Source of the DNA: Viridibacterium sediminicola
GTDB taxonomy: Bacteria; Pseudomonadota; Gammaproteobacteria; Burkholderiales; Rhodocyclaceae
Direction: 5' to 3'
DNA length: 64,000 nucleotides
NCBI RefSeq assembly: GCF_039631295.1
Contig: NZ_JBDIVE010000002.1
Coordinates: forward strand, 310,001-374,000
The translations under genes and the position numbers were made by a program. The notes under the pieces are model-generated. The model was not told the DNA's origin. It searched no databases and saw nothing but the letters and a program-made list of their open reading frames with translations. This document shows positions 40,442 to 48,090 of this stretch, piece by piece (positions within the stretch are counted from its first letter, which is position 1; the number at the start of each line of letters is the position of its first letter).

Positions 40442-40754
40442 AGTCCGTTTTTTGTTGCGCAGTCGCGCCTGGGTATGGCTCGCGCCGCAGCAGTTCCCAA
40501 TCCGCGGCCAACAGATCTTCGCGCCGCACCGCCCCCAGGCTCAGATACTCGATCTTGACTGCGCGCTCATGGCTCCAGAGGTCGCCGGCAGAGATCGCTT
40601 TCGTAAAATGGCTTGAGGTCATGCCGAGCTGGGCGGCAACTTCATTTCGACCTTCTCGGCCGAGCCGCTTGTACCAGGCGCGCAAGGCTGGATGCGTCTG
40701 ACGTGGATTGGTTTTGCGAGCAGCGCCCATACGCAATTTCGGTTTTTTGTTCAT
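40440..40754 (-). CDS. Cro/YdaS-like regulator
   Basis: This encodes 104 residues from MNKKPKLRMGAARKTNPRQT. The segment ALRAWYKRLGREGRNEVAAQ then LGMTSSHFTKAISAGDLWSH is a helix-turn-helix of the YdaS/Cro type. KIEYLSLGAVRREDLLAADW matches the C-terminal part of YdaS proteins. It diverges from the repressor gene across a 163-bp operator region and would start the lytic programme. No strong ribosome-binding site precedes the chosen ATG. Confidence 0.65.
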   Translation of the reverse strand: MNKKPKLRMGAARKTNPRQTHPALRAWYKRLGREGRNEVAAQLGMTSSHFTKAISAGDLWSHERAVKIEYLSLGAVRREDLLAADWELLRREPYPGATAQQKTD

Positions 40755-40774
40755 GCGGACCAGTATTACCGAAT

Positions 40775-40877
40775 GTAATGCCTTGCGCAATACTTGCAGG
40801 TATTTTTTCTGCAAAAGCCATTCGTGTTCGATTACACAACAACAACAAAATGGGCTTTGCGATTACCTGCAAGTAAT
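40775..40877. promoter_or_regulatory. Operator region between repressor and Cro-like genes
   Basis: Three palindromes are visible: GTAATGC-CTTGC-GCAATAC (40775-40793), AATACTTGCAGGTATT (40789-40804, overlapping the first) and ATTACCTGCAAGTAAT (40862-40877). They share TACYTGCA and GTAWTGC half-sites and fit binding sites for the divergent CI/Cro pair. The AT-rich centre (40805-40860) must hold the promoters. Confidence 0.6.
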
Positions 40878-40917
40878 GTATCGTGCATATGAAGGCCATC
40901 GAAACTACAGGAGCGCG

Positions 40918-41541
40918 ATGCCCATGACTGGCACAAAAAACCCGAAACAAGACGATGCTGAAGCCCTGCACCGCAAAGCGCGTCTGCGTGAGCTGCTCGA
41001 TACGTGCTTCGGCGGGAAACAAGCTGCGCTGTCACAGCACATTGAGTACGCGACAGGCAAGAAGCCCAATCAGGGCGAGCTCTCGCAGATCTTGAAGGAC
41101 CACTCAGGCCGGACGTTTGGGGATGACAAAGCGCGCGCGCTGACAGAAGCTATCGGCTTGCACCGACGCTGGTTTGAAATGCCGCTGGGCCGGAATGTCA
41201 GAAAGCAGGACTGGCAAAAGGACTTGTCGGGCTACCCCGCGCCGTCAGTGCGCGCGCTTGATGCCCGGAGAGGGCCGAGCGCCGACATCGTGCTGCAGTC
41301 GATTGCAGCGATAGCCGCCGTGGCCGGCATCCCGCTCGGTTCAATACTGCCGGATGTTGAAGCTGCTCGCGCTCGCATCAGCATTGCGCTCGGGGAGTTC
41401 GCAGAAGAAAGCAAATCCGCCCCTCGCAAATCGCCGCCGGTCGTCAGGGTCGATTTGTCGGCCCCTGTTGCGGACGCAAAACCGATCACCAAAGCCAGCA
41501 GCAGGCGGCCTACGAAAGCCGCAGAGGCTAAGCGGAAGTAG
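40918..41541 (+). CDS. CI-like phage repressor lacking a LexA/S24 peptidase domain
   Basis: This encodes 207 residues from the ATG at 40918 (AGGAG 4 bases upstream; earlier in-frame ATGs lack a site). A helix-turn-helix region at about 18-75 contains RLRELLDTCFGGKQAALSQH and KPNQGELSQILKDHSGRTFG. No Ser-Lys autoprotease motif is present in the rest, which has a helical part near residue 130 (DIVLQSIAAIAAVAGIPLGS) and a basic tail. Without a cleavage domain, induction probably depends on an antirepressor, and one is encoded at 36660. Confidence 0.65.
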   Translation: MPMTGTKNPKQDDAEALHRKARLRELLDTCFGGKQAALSQHIEYATGKKPNQGELSQILKDHSGRTFGDDKARALTEAIGLHRRWFEMPLGRNVRKQDWQKDLSGYPAPSVRALDARRGPSADIVLQSIAAIAAVAGIPLGSILPDVEAARARISIALGEFAEESKSAPRKSPPVVRVDLSAPVADAKPITKASSRRPTKAAEAKRK

Positions 41542-41543
41542 CA

Positions 41544-41762
41544 TCACTCTCCAGGCAAATCCATCAAAGCGAGGCGGTCAGCTAAAGACCGGGCCGCCGC
41601 CGCTGCCGCATAAATATCCAGAGCCGCCACGCCCGAGCACTCGGCAACCCCCGCGCGCCCGTCAGCATTGACCGGTATCAGCACGCACCCCTCTACTTGT
41701 CCGGCTCGCGCCGATTCAATTAAGCGCTCGCACGCTTCAATGACTGAAAAACGGTTGTCCAT
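41544..41762 (-). CDS. Small acidic hypothetical protein on the opposite strand
   Basis: This encodes 72 residues, starting at ATG 41762, ending 3 bases from the repressor stop. FSVIEACERLIESARAGQVE then VAALDIYAAAAAARSLADRL looks like a real small helical protein. The ribosome-binding site is weak (CAGGG close to the ATG). It could be a lysogenic (moron-type) gene. Existence is only moderately supported. Confidence 0.4.
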   Translation of the reverse strand: MDNRFSVIEACERLIESARAGQVEGCVLIPVNADGRAGVAECSGVAALDIYAAAAAARSLADRLALMDLPGE

Positions 41763-41871
41763 ACCCTGCAGTGCAATCTATGACAAATTTTACGATTTTA
41801 TGTCTCACATCCTTTTCTAGTCTGCGTGCATGCCCGATTGTCTGGGTCCGATCAACACACTGAGTAGCACC

Positions 41872-42123
41872 ATGAAGACTGAACGTGGACAAAAAGCAAC
41901 TGTCGTTTCGCTGTACCCCCAGCACAACAACACCGATTCTGTGATTGCAGCAGCACAAGAAATTATTCGCGCAGCTCAACGAAACGAAGTTACCGGGCTG
42001 GTGTATGCCACAACCCTATGCGGACGGCCGGCGGAAGAGTTCGTTGCAGGAGAACTCGAAGACAACACGCCGCTTGCCCAAGCGTGCGCCGTGCGCATAC
42101 TGCATCGGCTATCAGCGGCATAG
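41872..42123 (+). CDS. Small hypothetical phage protein
   Basis: This encodes 83 residues from MKTERGQKATVVSLYPQHNN. A helix with SVIAAAQEIIRAAQRNEVTG precedes LVYATTLCGRPAEEFVAGEL and a final LAQACAVRILHRLSA. No family is recognised. It is followed directly by a strong terminator, so it forms its own transcription unit downstream of the repressor, and may be expressed in the lysogen. An upstream in-frame ATG at 41830 lacks a ribosome-binding site. Confidence 0.5.
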   Translation: MKTERGQKATVVSLYPQHNNTDSVIAAAQEIIRAAQRNEVTGLVYATTLCGRPAEEFVAGELEDNTPLAQACAVRILHRLSAA

Positions 42124-42131
42124 ACAAAACC

Positions 42132-42156
42132 ACCGGCCTCGTGCCGGTTTTTTTTT
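42132..42156 (+). terminator. Rho-independent terminator
   Basis: ACCGGC-CTCGT-GCCGGT is followed by nine T, immediately after the stop at 42123. It isolates the lysogenic unit from the right operon. Confidence 0.85.
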
Positions 42157-42176
42157 GCCTGTTGATATTACATAGG

Positions 42177-42207
42177 TATTGCTTTGTGCATTACTTGTGA
42201 GTAGCAT
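42177..42207 (+). promoter_or_regulatory. Right early promoter with overlapping operators
   Basis: TTGCTT (42179-42184), 17 bases, then TAGCAT (42202-42207) forms a plausible sigma-70 promoter. The operator GTATTGC-TTTGT-GCATTAC (42177-42195) overlaps the -35 box, and a second half-site, GCATTAC, covers the -10 box. The same half-sites occur in the repressor/Cro region, so this promoter is probably shut by the repressor. Confidence 0.55.
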
Positions 42208-42237
42208 TACCTCACAACATCACGTCAGGCAGCACAA

Positions 42238-42357
42238 ATGAGCATCTTGCAAAGACTTTCTCTCCTGCGCAGCGCCAAGCGCATCTCTCATCACCCCTTA
42301 CCACCCTGCGCCAAGCCGATTCTCGGCCAGGTCAAAAAACACGGAGCATCGAAATGA
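42238..42357 (+). CDS. 39-residue basic leader ORF
   Basis: The ATG at 42238 has AGG 8 bases upstream. The ORF (MSILQRLSLLRSAKRISHHP and a Lys-rich end) stops with TGA overlapping the ATG of the next gene. It is the first frame after the promoter and may be a leader peptide or small regulator coupled to the recombination operon. Confidence 0.4.
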   Translation: MSILQRLSLLRSAKRISHHPLPPCAKPILGQVKKHGASK

Positions 42358-43439
42358 CTGCAATCGAAATACTCGACGCGGACACCACGGAAGCCGTCGA
42401 AACAAAGGACGTGACCGACAAGTCGGAAGTGTCTTTGCTGCTCGAAAAGAAATCGTTTTTTGCTGACCCGCAGGCCGCAAAAGCGGCTGTCGCAGCACTC
42501 GAAGCGGAAGTCGTCAAGCTGAAAGAAAAAGGGATCGACTGCAGCATTGCCGAAGTCGACAAGGACTCCCGCCTGCGGCGCCGTCAGCTGATCAGTCTTT
42601 GTTCTCGCGGCGACGAACACCGCAAGGACATGAACGCTCCGCATCAGCGCGTGATCGACGCAAACAACAAGCTCTGGAAAGAGATTGAGCCGCGCATCCG
42701 CGCTCTGGTGCCGGTGTTTGACAACCCGATCAAAGCCGAAGAAAAGCGCAAGGAAGCCGAATTGCAGCGCAAGGCCGAAGAAGAGCGCCAGCGCGTAGCA
42801 ACCCTGAAGGCCAAGGTCGCCGCGATCACCAACAAGCCCGTCGCCCTGATCACCGCAAGCGCCGAGACTCTGGCCGCTGAAATCGACGCGCTTGAGCATC
42901 TGGAAATCACCGCCGAGGATTTCCAAGAGTTCGCTGGGGACGCGATGGTGGAGCGCGAGGGCGTACTCGCAACTCTTCGCGTGCTGCACACCAACAAGGT
43001 CGCCTCCGAAGCCGCAGCAAGGCAGGCTGAAGAGCAGCGCATCGCCCGCGAGCGAGCCGAGGCCGAGGCCGCCGAACAGGCGAAGAAGCAAGCCGAAGAA
43101 TTGGCGGCATTGAAGCAACAGCTTGAGCAGGCCAACGCAGCCAAGGCAAAAGCTGAACAACTCGCCGCAGCGCTCACCGGCACCTCAGCTGTCGAAGACC
43201 ACTATCACAGCAGGGCGGCCGAAAGCCACTCGAAGCCAAAAAGCCCACCCCCCGCGCCGGTTGCCGTCACGCAAGAACAGCAACCTGCCGCGCCGGAAGT
43301 TGTCGAGACCGAAACTCAGGCGATCCAACCGCACCCGCCGGCATCCGAAATCATTGGCGTGTTGAGTGCGCACTACCACGTCTCAGCTGACATCGTTATC
43401 GAATGGCTTTGCGCCATCGACCTGTCTGAAGGGCTCTGA
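42354..43439 (+). CDS. Coiled-coil recombination-operon protein
   Basis: This encodes 361 residues. The central part is a long coiled coil (about 45-260), with EEKRKEAELQRKAEEERQRV and EQRIARERAEAEAAEQAKKQ, and the C-terminal 100 residues include a Pro-rich linker and the small domain SEIIGVLSAHYHVSADIVIE. Coiled-coil proteins of this build, often DUF1351-like, lie directly upstream of RecT/exonuclease pairs. Its role is unknown. It opens the operon behind the right early promoter. Confidence 0.55.
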   Translation: MTAIEILDADTTEAVETKDVTDKSEVSLLLEKKSFFADPQAAKAAVAALEAEVVKLKEKGIDCSIAEVDKDSRLRRRQLISLCSRGDEHRKDMNAPHQRVIDANNKLWKEIEPRIRALVPVFDNPIKAEEKRKEAELQRKAEEERQRVATLKAKVAAITNKPVALITASAETLAAEIDALEHLEITAEDFQEFAGDAMVEREGVLATLRVLHTNKVASEAAARQAEEQRIARERAEAEAAEQAKKQAEELAALKQQLEQANAAKAKAEQLAAALTGTSAVEDHYHSRAAESHSKPKSPPPAPVAVTQEQQPAAPEVVETETQAIQPHPPASEIIGVLSAHYHVSADIVIEWLCAIDLSEGL

Positions 43440-43440
43440 C

Positions 43441-43665
43441 ATGGACGAACTATCCCCGCATGACATCTACATCCGACTGACTGACCCGAGCGGCAAGCAC
43501 CCGACAGTCATCAATGAGCACCGCATCTGGAACAGCCAGCGATTCCTCGCATCTCTGAAAGAGCAGTACCAGGGCGGACAAATCAAACCCGGCGACCTCC
43601 GCGTTGTGGAAGTCGTCAATCGCGAGGACTACCTGGCGACGAAGCGCAGGGGGCCGAAGCAATGA
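43441..43665 (+). CDS. Small hypothetical protein in the recombination operon
   Basis: This encodes 74 residues; the ATG comes one base after the previous TGA, and the stop overlaps the recT start by 4 bases. DIYIRLTDPSGKHPTVINEH and LASLKEQYQGGQIKPGDLRV form a compact alpha/beta pattern. No family is recognised. Tight coupling to recT suggests an accessory role. Confidence 0.5.
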   Translation: MDELSPHDIYIRLTDPSGKHPTVINEHRIWNSQRFLASLKEQYQGGQIKPGDLRVVEVVNREDYLATKRRGPKQ

Positions 43666-44789
43666 GCGACATCACCGCACCGCAGCCTAACCCCAGAAGC
43701 GTACCGGTAATCATGTCGGCCAATGAGCTGATGCAGCCTTCCATGTTCCAGACTGTCGTGAGCATGGGTCAGATGATGGCGAAATCGAGCGTTTCTGTGC
43801 CGAACCATCTGCGCGGAAAGCCCGAGGATTGCGCCGCAGTCTGCATGCAGGCCATGCAATGGGGTTTGAACCCCTACAGCGTGGCACAGAAAACGTACAT
43901 GACCCCGGGCGGCTCGCTGGGCTACGAATCTCAATTGCTGATCGCCGTCATCAATGCGCTGGCGCCAATTCAGCACGACCTGAAGTTTGAATTCTTTGGC
44001 GACTGGACGAAGATTCTCGGCAAGGTCAAGGAAATGAAGGGCGACAAGGGGAAGTATTACGGCCACGACTGGAACCCAGATGACGAGAAAGGCTTGGGCG
44101 TGCGGGTCTGGTCGACCAAGATCGGCGATACCGAGCCGAGCGTGCTGGAGGTTCTGCTTATGCAGTGCTACCCGCGCTTCAGCACGCAATGGGCGACCGA
44201 CCCACAGCAGCAGATCATCTATGCCGGAGCCCGCAAGTGGGGGCGCCGCTTCACTCCGGGCGTAATCCTGGGCGTCTATGCGCCCGAGGAACTGGAATAC
44301 GTGCAAGTAGAGCGCGACATCACGCCGGGGGCTGCCCAGCCGCCTACAACGCCGGCAGGCGCCGCGCAGCAAGCGGCCAGCGCATCACCGCAGACCGTCG
44401 AAGAGCTAGGTCTGTCCCCCGCCGATCTTGCGAAGCGCGCGGCGATCATCGCGAGTCTCGAAAAATACGCGGTGGGACACACACCTGAGCAATTCCGCCA
44501 GCACTGGAATACCACGCCGGCAGAGGATCGCCGACTGATTGGTATCCCGCATCCTGTGGGGATTGCTGAGCGCACCCGTATCGCTGCTATGGCCGGTTCA
44601 AACGTCATTGATGCCGAACCGCCCAAGTCCAGCGCAAGCAGCGACCCAGGCTTCCCCGAAGCGCTGAGCGCGGTTCAGTCAGGCGACTTCGACCTGGCTC
44701 GCGACATTGGCCGCAGCTTGTCGGAAGGCCAGCGGAATTCGATTGAAGCCGCCATCGCCAATGCACAAGCACAAGGGGGCGCGCAGTGA
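43662..44789 (+). CDS. recT: RecT-like single-strand annealing protein
   Basis: This encodes 375 residues. The RecT core is seen in SVSVPNHLRGKPEDCAAVCM, AMQWGLNPYSVAQKTYMTPG and LGYESQLLIAVINALAPI, followed by an aromatic-rich YPRFSTQWATDPQQQIIYAG. The last 120 residues are a variable Ala/Pro-rich and helical tail. It anneals complementary single strands made by the partner exonuclease, whose gene overlaps by 4 bases. Together they form the phage recombination pair. Confidence 0.8.
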   Translation: MSDITAPQPNPRSVPVIMSANELMQPSMFQTVVSMGQMMAKSSVSVPNHLRGKPEDCAAVCMQAMQWGLNPYSVAQKTYMTPGGSLGYESQLLIAVINALAPIQHDLKFEFFGDWTKILGKVKEMKGDKGKYYGHDWNPDDEKGLGVRVWSTKIGDTEPSVLEVLLMQCYPRFSTQWATDPQQQIIYAGARKWGRRFTPGVILGVYAPEELEYVQVERDITPGAAQPPTTPAGAAQQAASASPQTVEELGLSPADLAKRAAIIASLEKYAVGHTPEQFRQHWNTTPAEDRRLIGIPHPVGIAERTRIAAMAGSNVIDAEPPKSSASSDPGFPEALSAVQSGDFDLARDIGRSLSEGQRNSIEAAIANAQAQGGAQ

Positions 44790-45478
44790 TCACGCGCAAC
44801 ACCCACCAAGCCGACTCTGAGCAATGGCGCATTGACCGGGCTGGGAAGTTCACCGGCTCCGAGATGCACCTCGTCATGGCCCGGCGCGAAGTGGGGACGA
44901 AAGACACCAAGCGCCTGATTCCCTACGAAGCGTACTGGGACATTGTCGACAGAATCGTTGTTGAGCGACTGACCGGCATGCCTGCCGGTGAGGAGTTCAG
45001 CAGCGCTGCAACCCGCCACGGCCGTGAAGTGGAGCCCCTAAACCTCGCCGAGTATGAGCGACGCACCGGATATTTCGTAGAGCAAGTCGGGTTCATCAAG
45101 CACCCGAAGTACCCAGCTATTACCGGCGCGTCGCCAGATGGACTTGTTGCCGATTCCGAAAACGGGCCGGGAGGGGTTGAGGCCAAGAGCCCGAAAGACC
45201 CGATGGTCCACTTGGATCGCCTGCGCAACGGTATGCCGCCCGAAATGCTCGCGCAGTGCCATGCGTGCATCTGGGCGACGGGCGCGACGTGGTGGGACTG
45301 GACCAGCTACAGCCCCGCATTTGCGCTGAAAAACCCCGACTTGGCTTTCATACGCGTTCGTGTCATGCGAGACGAATCAATACTCGCTGACATGGAGCGG
45401 AAGGTGTTGCAAGCAGAAGCAGAAGTACAGAAGAGATTGCGCGAACTGCGCGAGAAGTACCCATCCATCAACCTGTAG
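44786..45478 (+). CDS. YqaJ-type phage exonuclease
   Basis: This encodes 230 residues. FTGSEMHLVMARRE at the start, RHGREVEPLNLAEYERRTGY, then AITGASPDGLVADSENGPGG and VEAKSPKD form the YqaJ/lambda-exonuclease PD-(D/E)xK site (D in SPDG, E-x-K in VEAK). It should digest one strand of duplex DNA from 5' ends and hand the other to RecT. It overlaps recT by 4 bases. Length is typical. Confidence 0.8.
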   Translation: MITRNTHQADSEQWRIDRAGKFTGSEMHLVMARREVGTKDTKRLIPYEAYWDIVDRIVVERLTGMPAGEEFSSAATRHGREVEPLNLAEYERRTGYFVEQVGFIKHPKYPAITGASPDGLVADSENGPGGVEAKSPKDPMVHLDRLRNGMPPEMLAQCHACIWATGATWWDWTSYSPAFALKNPDLAFIRVRVMRDESILADMERKVLQAEAEVQKRLRELREKYPSINL

Positions 45479-45488
45479 GAGAAGTGCA

Positions 45489-45722
45489 ATGACGATCAAG
45501 ACCCCGCATGACATCAAGAAGATCACCGGCAAGACCATGCTTCGGCTGCGCGAAAAGCTGAAGCTGAATCAATCGGATTTTTGGGGGCCGGTGGGTGTGA
45601 CCCAATCGGCCGGGAGCCGCTACGAATCGGGGCGCAACATCCCCGACCCGGTACGTATCGCCATCGCCCACTACTACTCGCCGGAAATCCAGCAACACAA
45701 GCGCAGCTTGGCCGCCGCCTAA
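45489..45722 (+). CDS. Small XRE-type helix-turn-helix protein
   Basis: This encodes 77 residues from the ATG at 45489 (GGAG upstream). TMLRLREKLKLNQSDFWGPV then GVTQSAGSRYESGRNIPDPV is a typical Cro/CI-like helix-turn-helix, and the rest is a short helical tail. It sits between the exonuclease and RdgC genes and may tune the operon. Confidence 0.7.
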   Translation: MTIKTPHDIKKITGKTMLRLREKLKLNQSDFWGPVGVTQSAGSRYESGRNIPDPVRIAIAHYYSPEIQQHKRSLAAA

Positions 45723-45737
45723 TCCAGGGGACACGAC

Positions 45738-46634
45738 ATGCACTTTCGCAACGCACAGATTTATCGACTGCCCGAGAACTGGCCAGGCATGACGAGCAAG
45801 CTACTGGCCGATCAGCTCTCTCGAATTTCATTCCGGCCTTGCGCGCAGTTGGAACTTGCTTCATTCGGTTTCTTGAGCCCGACCGACAGTGGCGAGCTGG
45901 TGCATGTCGTGGGCGGCCAGTGGCTGATCGCCCTGGGCGTTGAACAACGCCTACTGCCTTCTTCCGTCGTCAAGCAGGCTGCCAAGGATCGCGCCGAGGA
46001 AATCGAGGCGCAGCAAGGCTACAAGCCCGGCCGCAAGCAGATGAAGGAAATCAAGGAGGCCGTGACCCATGAGCTGATGCCGCGCGCCTTCACGCGCCGC
46101 CGCCGCATCTTCGCCTGGATCGACGCGCAAGCCGGCTGGCTGGTCGTCGATGCGCCGAGCCGCAAAGCCGCCGACAGCATGATCGAAGCGCTGCACAAAT
46201 CGCTCGACGAGCTGCCGCTCAAGCTGCTCAACACGCGCCGCAGCGCCGGCTCGGCGATGACCGAGTGGCTGGTCGCCAACGAAGCGCCGGGCGCATTCAC
46301 GATTGACCACGACTGCGAACTGCGCGCCATCACCGAAGAGAAGAGCGCGGTGCGCTACACGCACCACACGCTGGATGGCAAGGATGTGCGCGAGCACATC
46401 GAGGCGGGCAAACAGGCATCGCGTCTGGCGCTGACCTGGAATGATCGCCTGTCAGCCATCCTCAACGACAAGCTTGAACTCAAGCGCCTGCAGCTACTTG
46501 ATATCGTCACCGAATCGGCCACTGACGGCCTGGCCGCCGATGAGCAGTTTGATTCAGACTTCGCTCTGATGACAGGCGAATTGCGTAACTTCATCCCGGC
46601 ACTTATCGAAGTGCTAGGCGGCGAGGAAAATTGA
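45738..46634 (+). CDS. rdgC: RdgC recombination-associated protein
   Basis: This encodes 298 residues. FRNAQIYRLPENWPGMTSKL, FGFLSPTDSGELVHVVGGQW then KEIKEAVTHELMPRAFTRRR are signature RdgC segments. RdgC is a ring-shaped DNA-binding protein that limits RecA activity. In phages and prophages a copy may favour RecT-type recombination over RecA. The central part (46060-46310) is richer in GC than its neighbours, as if taken from a bacterial chromosome. Length matches chromosomal RdgC (about 300). Confidence 0.8.
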   Translation: MHFRNAQIYRLPENWPGMTSKLLADQLSRISFRPCAQLELASFGFLSPTDSGELVHVVGGQWLIALGVEQRLLPSSVVKQAAKDRAEEIEAQQGYKPGRKQMKEIKEAVTHELMPRAFTRRRRIFAWIDAQAGWLVVDAPSRKAADSMIEALHKSLDELPLKLLNTRRSAGSAMTEWLVANEAPGAFTIDHDCELRAITEEKSAVRYTHHTLDGKDVREHIEAGKQASRLALTWNDRLSAILNDKLELKRLQLLDIVTESATDGLAADEQFDSDFALMTGELRNFIPALIEVLGGEEN

Positions 46635-46644
46635 GGCCGCAGAC

Positions 46645-47127
46645 ATGGGAACCACAAAAAAAACCAGAAAGAAATACCACAAGCCGAAGCAATCCGCCTG
46701 GAATCCGGATCGGCCGATGTACAGAACGCCCTGGAAGGTCGACGCTGTTTTCGCTCCGATCTACAAGTTCGTGCGTGAATTGATGAGCACCGGAAACGTC
46801 GACGAAGACGTTGCGACGGGCCAGACCGTTTTCTCTGACCCACATACGGGCAACACATACGCGCTGACACCGGCGCTGCGCGGCCTCCTGGAAATGATGG
46901 AGCTGCACGCAAAGCGAAAAGGAACGCAGATCGCTACTGCAGGCCTTAACTCGCTGGTTTCTATTCTCGATAACGGCGGATTCGCATCAGAGTCGGTCAT
47001 GAAAAAGTGCATTACTGAGCTCGAAAACCTTGAGCAAATGGCGCTAAAAATGACCGCAGGAGAGGCAGAAGACGCGCTCAAAACTGTTCAGATTCAAATC
47101 GCTCTCGAAGAGGCAAAGGCACCATGA
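46645..47127 (+). CDS. Hypothetical protein
   Basis: This encodes 160 residues. The N-terminus is basic (TTKKTRKKYHKPKQSAWNPD). The following helical part contains YKFVRELMSTGNVDEDVATG and LRGLLEMMELHAKRKGTQIA. No family is recognised. Overlaps the clamp-like gene by 4 bases and starts 10 bases after rdgC, so it is inside the same operon. It could bind DNA through its basic start. Confidence 0.5.
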   Translation: MGTTKKTRKKYHKPKQSAWNPDRPMYRTPWKVDAVFAPIYKFVRELMSTGNVDEDVATGQTVFSDPHTGNTYALTPALRGLLEMMELHAKRKGTQIATAGLNSLVSILDNGGFASESVMKKCITELENLEQMALKMTAGEAEDALKTVQIQIALEEAKAP

Positions 47128-47840
47128 ATACGACACACGAAAACAAAGAAGAGCAGCCCATCGTGGCGGAATTTAGCGCTGCAATGGCTCGATGGGTTTC
47201 GCCGTGCATGCCGACGAATGATATTCGCTTCTACCTCAACGGCATCCACATTGAGCCGCTGAAAAGCGGCGGCGTGCTGATCACCGCAACAGACGGGCAT
47301 CGCCTCATGTCAGCGTTCGACAAAGAAGGGGTTGCCAATCGAGCCTTCGTCGTCAAAATCAATCGCGAATCACTGCGCCACTGCTCGAAGCGTGAATCTA
47401 TTTTTTTGACGAAGCGAAACAAGAATCTCGGCACAAAAATCGCTGTACGTGGCAACTCGAACTTGACCGTCATCAACGGCATCGGCGAAGAGATTTTCAT
47501 CCAGCCGGGGCACTGCATCATTGATTGTTCTTCATACCCGAAGTGGAGAGAAGAGGGAAGGATCACAAATCCGCCGAATCGATCAGATCTTGTTCCTGCA
47601 GGCGAGGCATTGGTGAATATGTCCTACCTGACTCAGTTCATTAAAGAGCTTCCTGGCAACGGCATCACATCGCCGTGCGTGAAGTTGTGGCGTGACGGCA
47701 CATCGTCCGTGGCCCCTGAGTCATCCGTCGTATTCGTTGAGTTCAATCAACTTCCCCTGGTGGGCATAGTCATGCCGCGCACACCAGACACGACAACGAA
47801 TTTCTATTTTGATCGCCGCCGTGAGTATCCGAATGACTGA
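47124..47840 (+). CDS. DNA polymerase III beta-subunit-like (sliding clamp) protein
   Basis: This encodes 238 residues. RFYLNGIHIEPLKSGGVLIT then ATDGHRLMSAFDKEG reproduces the TDGHRL motif of the bacterial clamp. IDCSSYPKWREEGRITNPPN and VVFVEFNQLPLVGIVMP match the later clamp strands ending in MP. At about 240 residues it is shorter than DnaN (about 370), as if lacking one of the three domains. It might replace or block the host clamp during phage replication. Overlaps the next gene by 8 bases. Confidence 0.65.
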   Translation: MNTTHENKEEQPIVAEFSAAMARWVSPCMPTNDIRFYLNGIHIEPLKSGGVLITATDGHRLMSAFDKEGVANRAFVVKINRESLRHCSKRESIFLTKRNKNLGTKIAVRGNSNLTVINGIGEEIFIQPGHCIIDCSSYPKWREEGRITNPPNRSDLVPAGEALVNMSYLTQFIKELPGNGITSPCVKLWRDGTSSVAPESSVVFVEFNQLPLVGIVMPRTPDTTTNFYFDRRREYPND

Positions 47841-48090
47841 CGTAGCCATCAAGCCGCTCTACTACAGTCTCGAAACGGTTTCCCGCATAACCACTCTCGG
47901 CAAGAGCCAGATTCAAAAGATGGTCGCGAACGAAACCTTCCCGAAGCCGCGCCTGATTTCTGGGCGCCGCGTCGCGTGGCTGGCTCGTGAAGTTGACCAA
48001 TGGTGCGATTCTCGACCGATAGCGAATCTCATGCCTCCACCGGCTGAGAAGGCGAAGCAAGTTTCTCCAAAAGATCAGAAAGACGAGTAA
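47833..48090 (+). CDS. AlpA-family regulator / excisionase
   Basis: This encodes 85 residues from the ATG at 47833. YYSLETVSRITTLGKSQIQK then MVANETFPKPRLISGRRVAW and WLAREVDQWCDSR is the standard AlpA/excisionase winged-helix pattern (FPKPR ... WL..EV..W). It likely acts as Xis with the adjacent integrase. The last 62 bases overlap the 3' end of the integrase gene on the other strand. Confidence 0.75.
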   Translation: MTDVAIKPLYYSLETVSRITTLGKSQIQKMVANETFPKPRLISGRRVAWLAREVDQWCDSRPIANLMPPPAEKAKQVSPKDQKDE

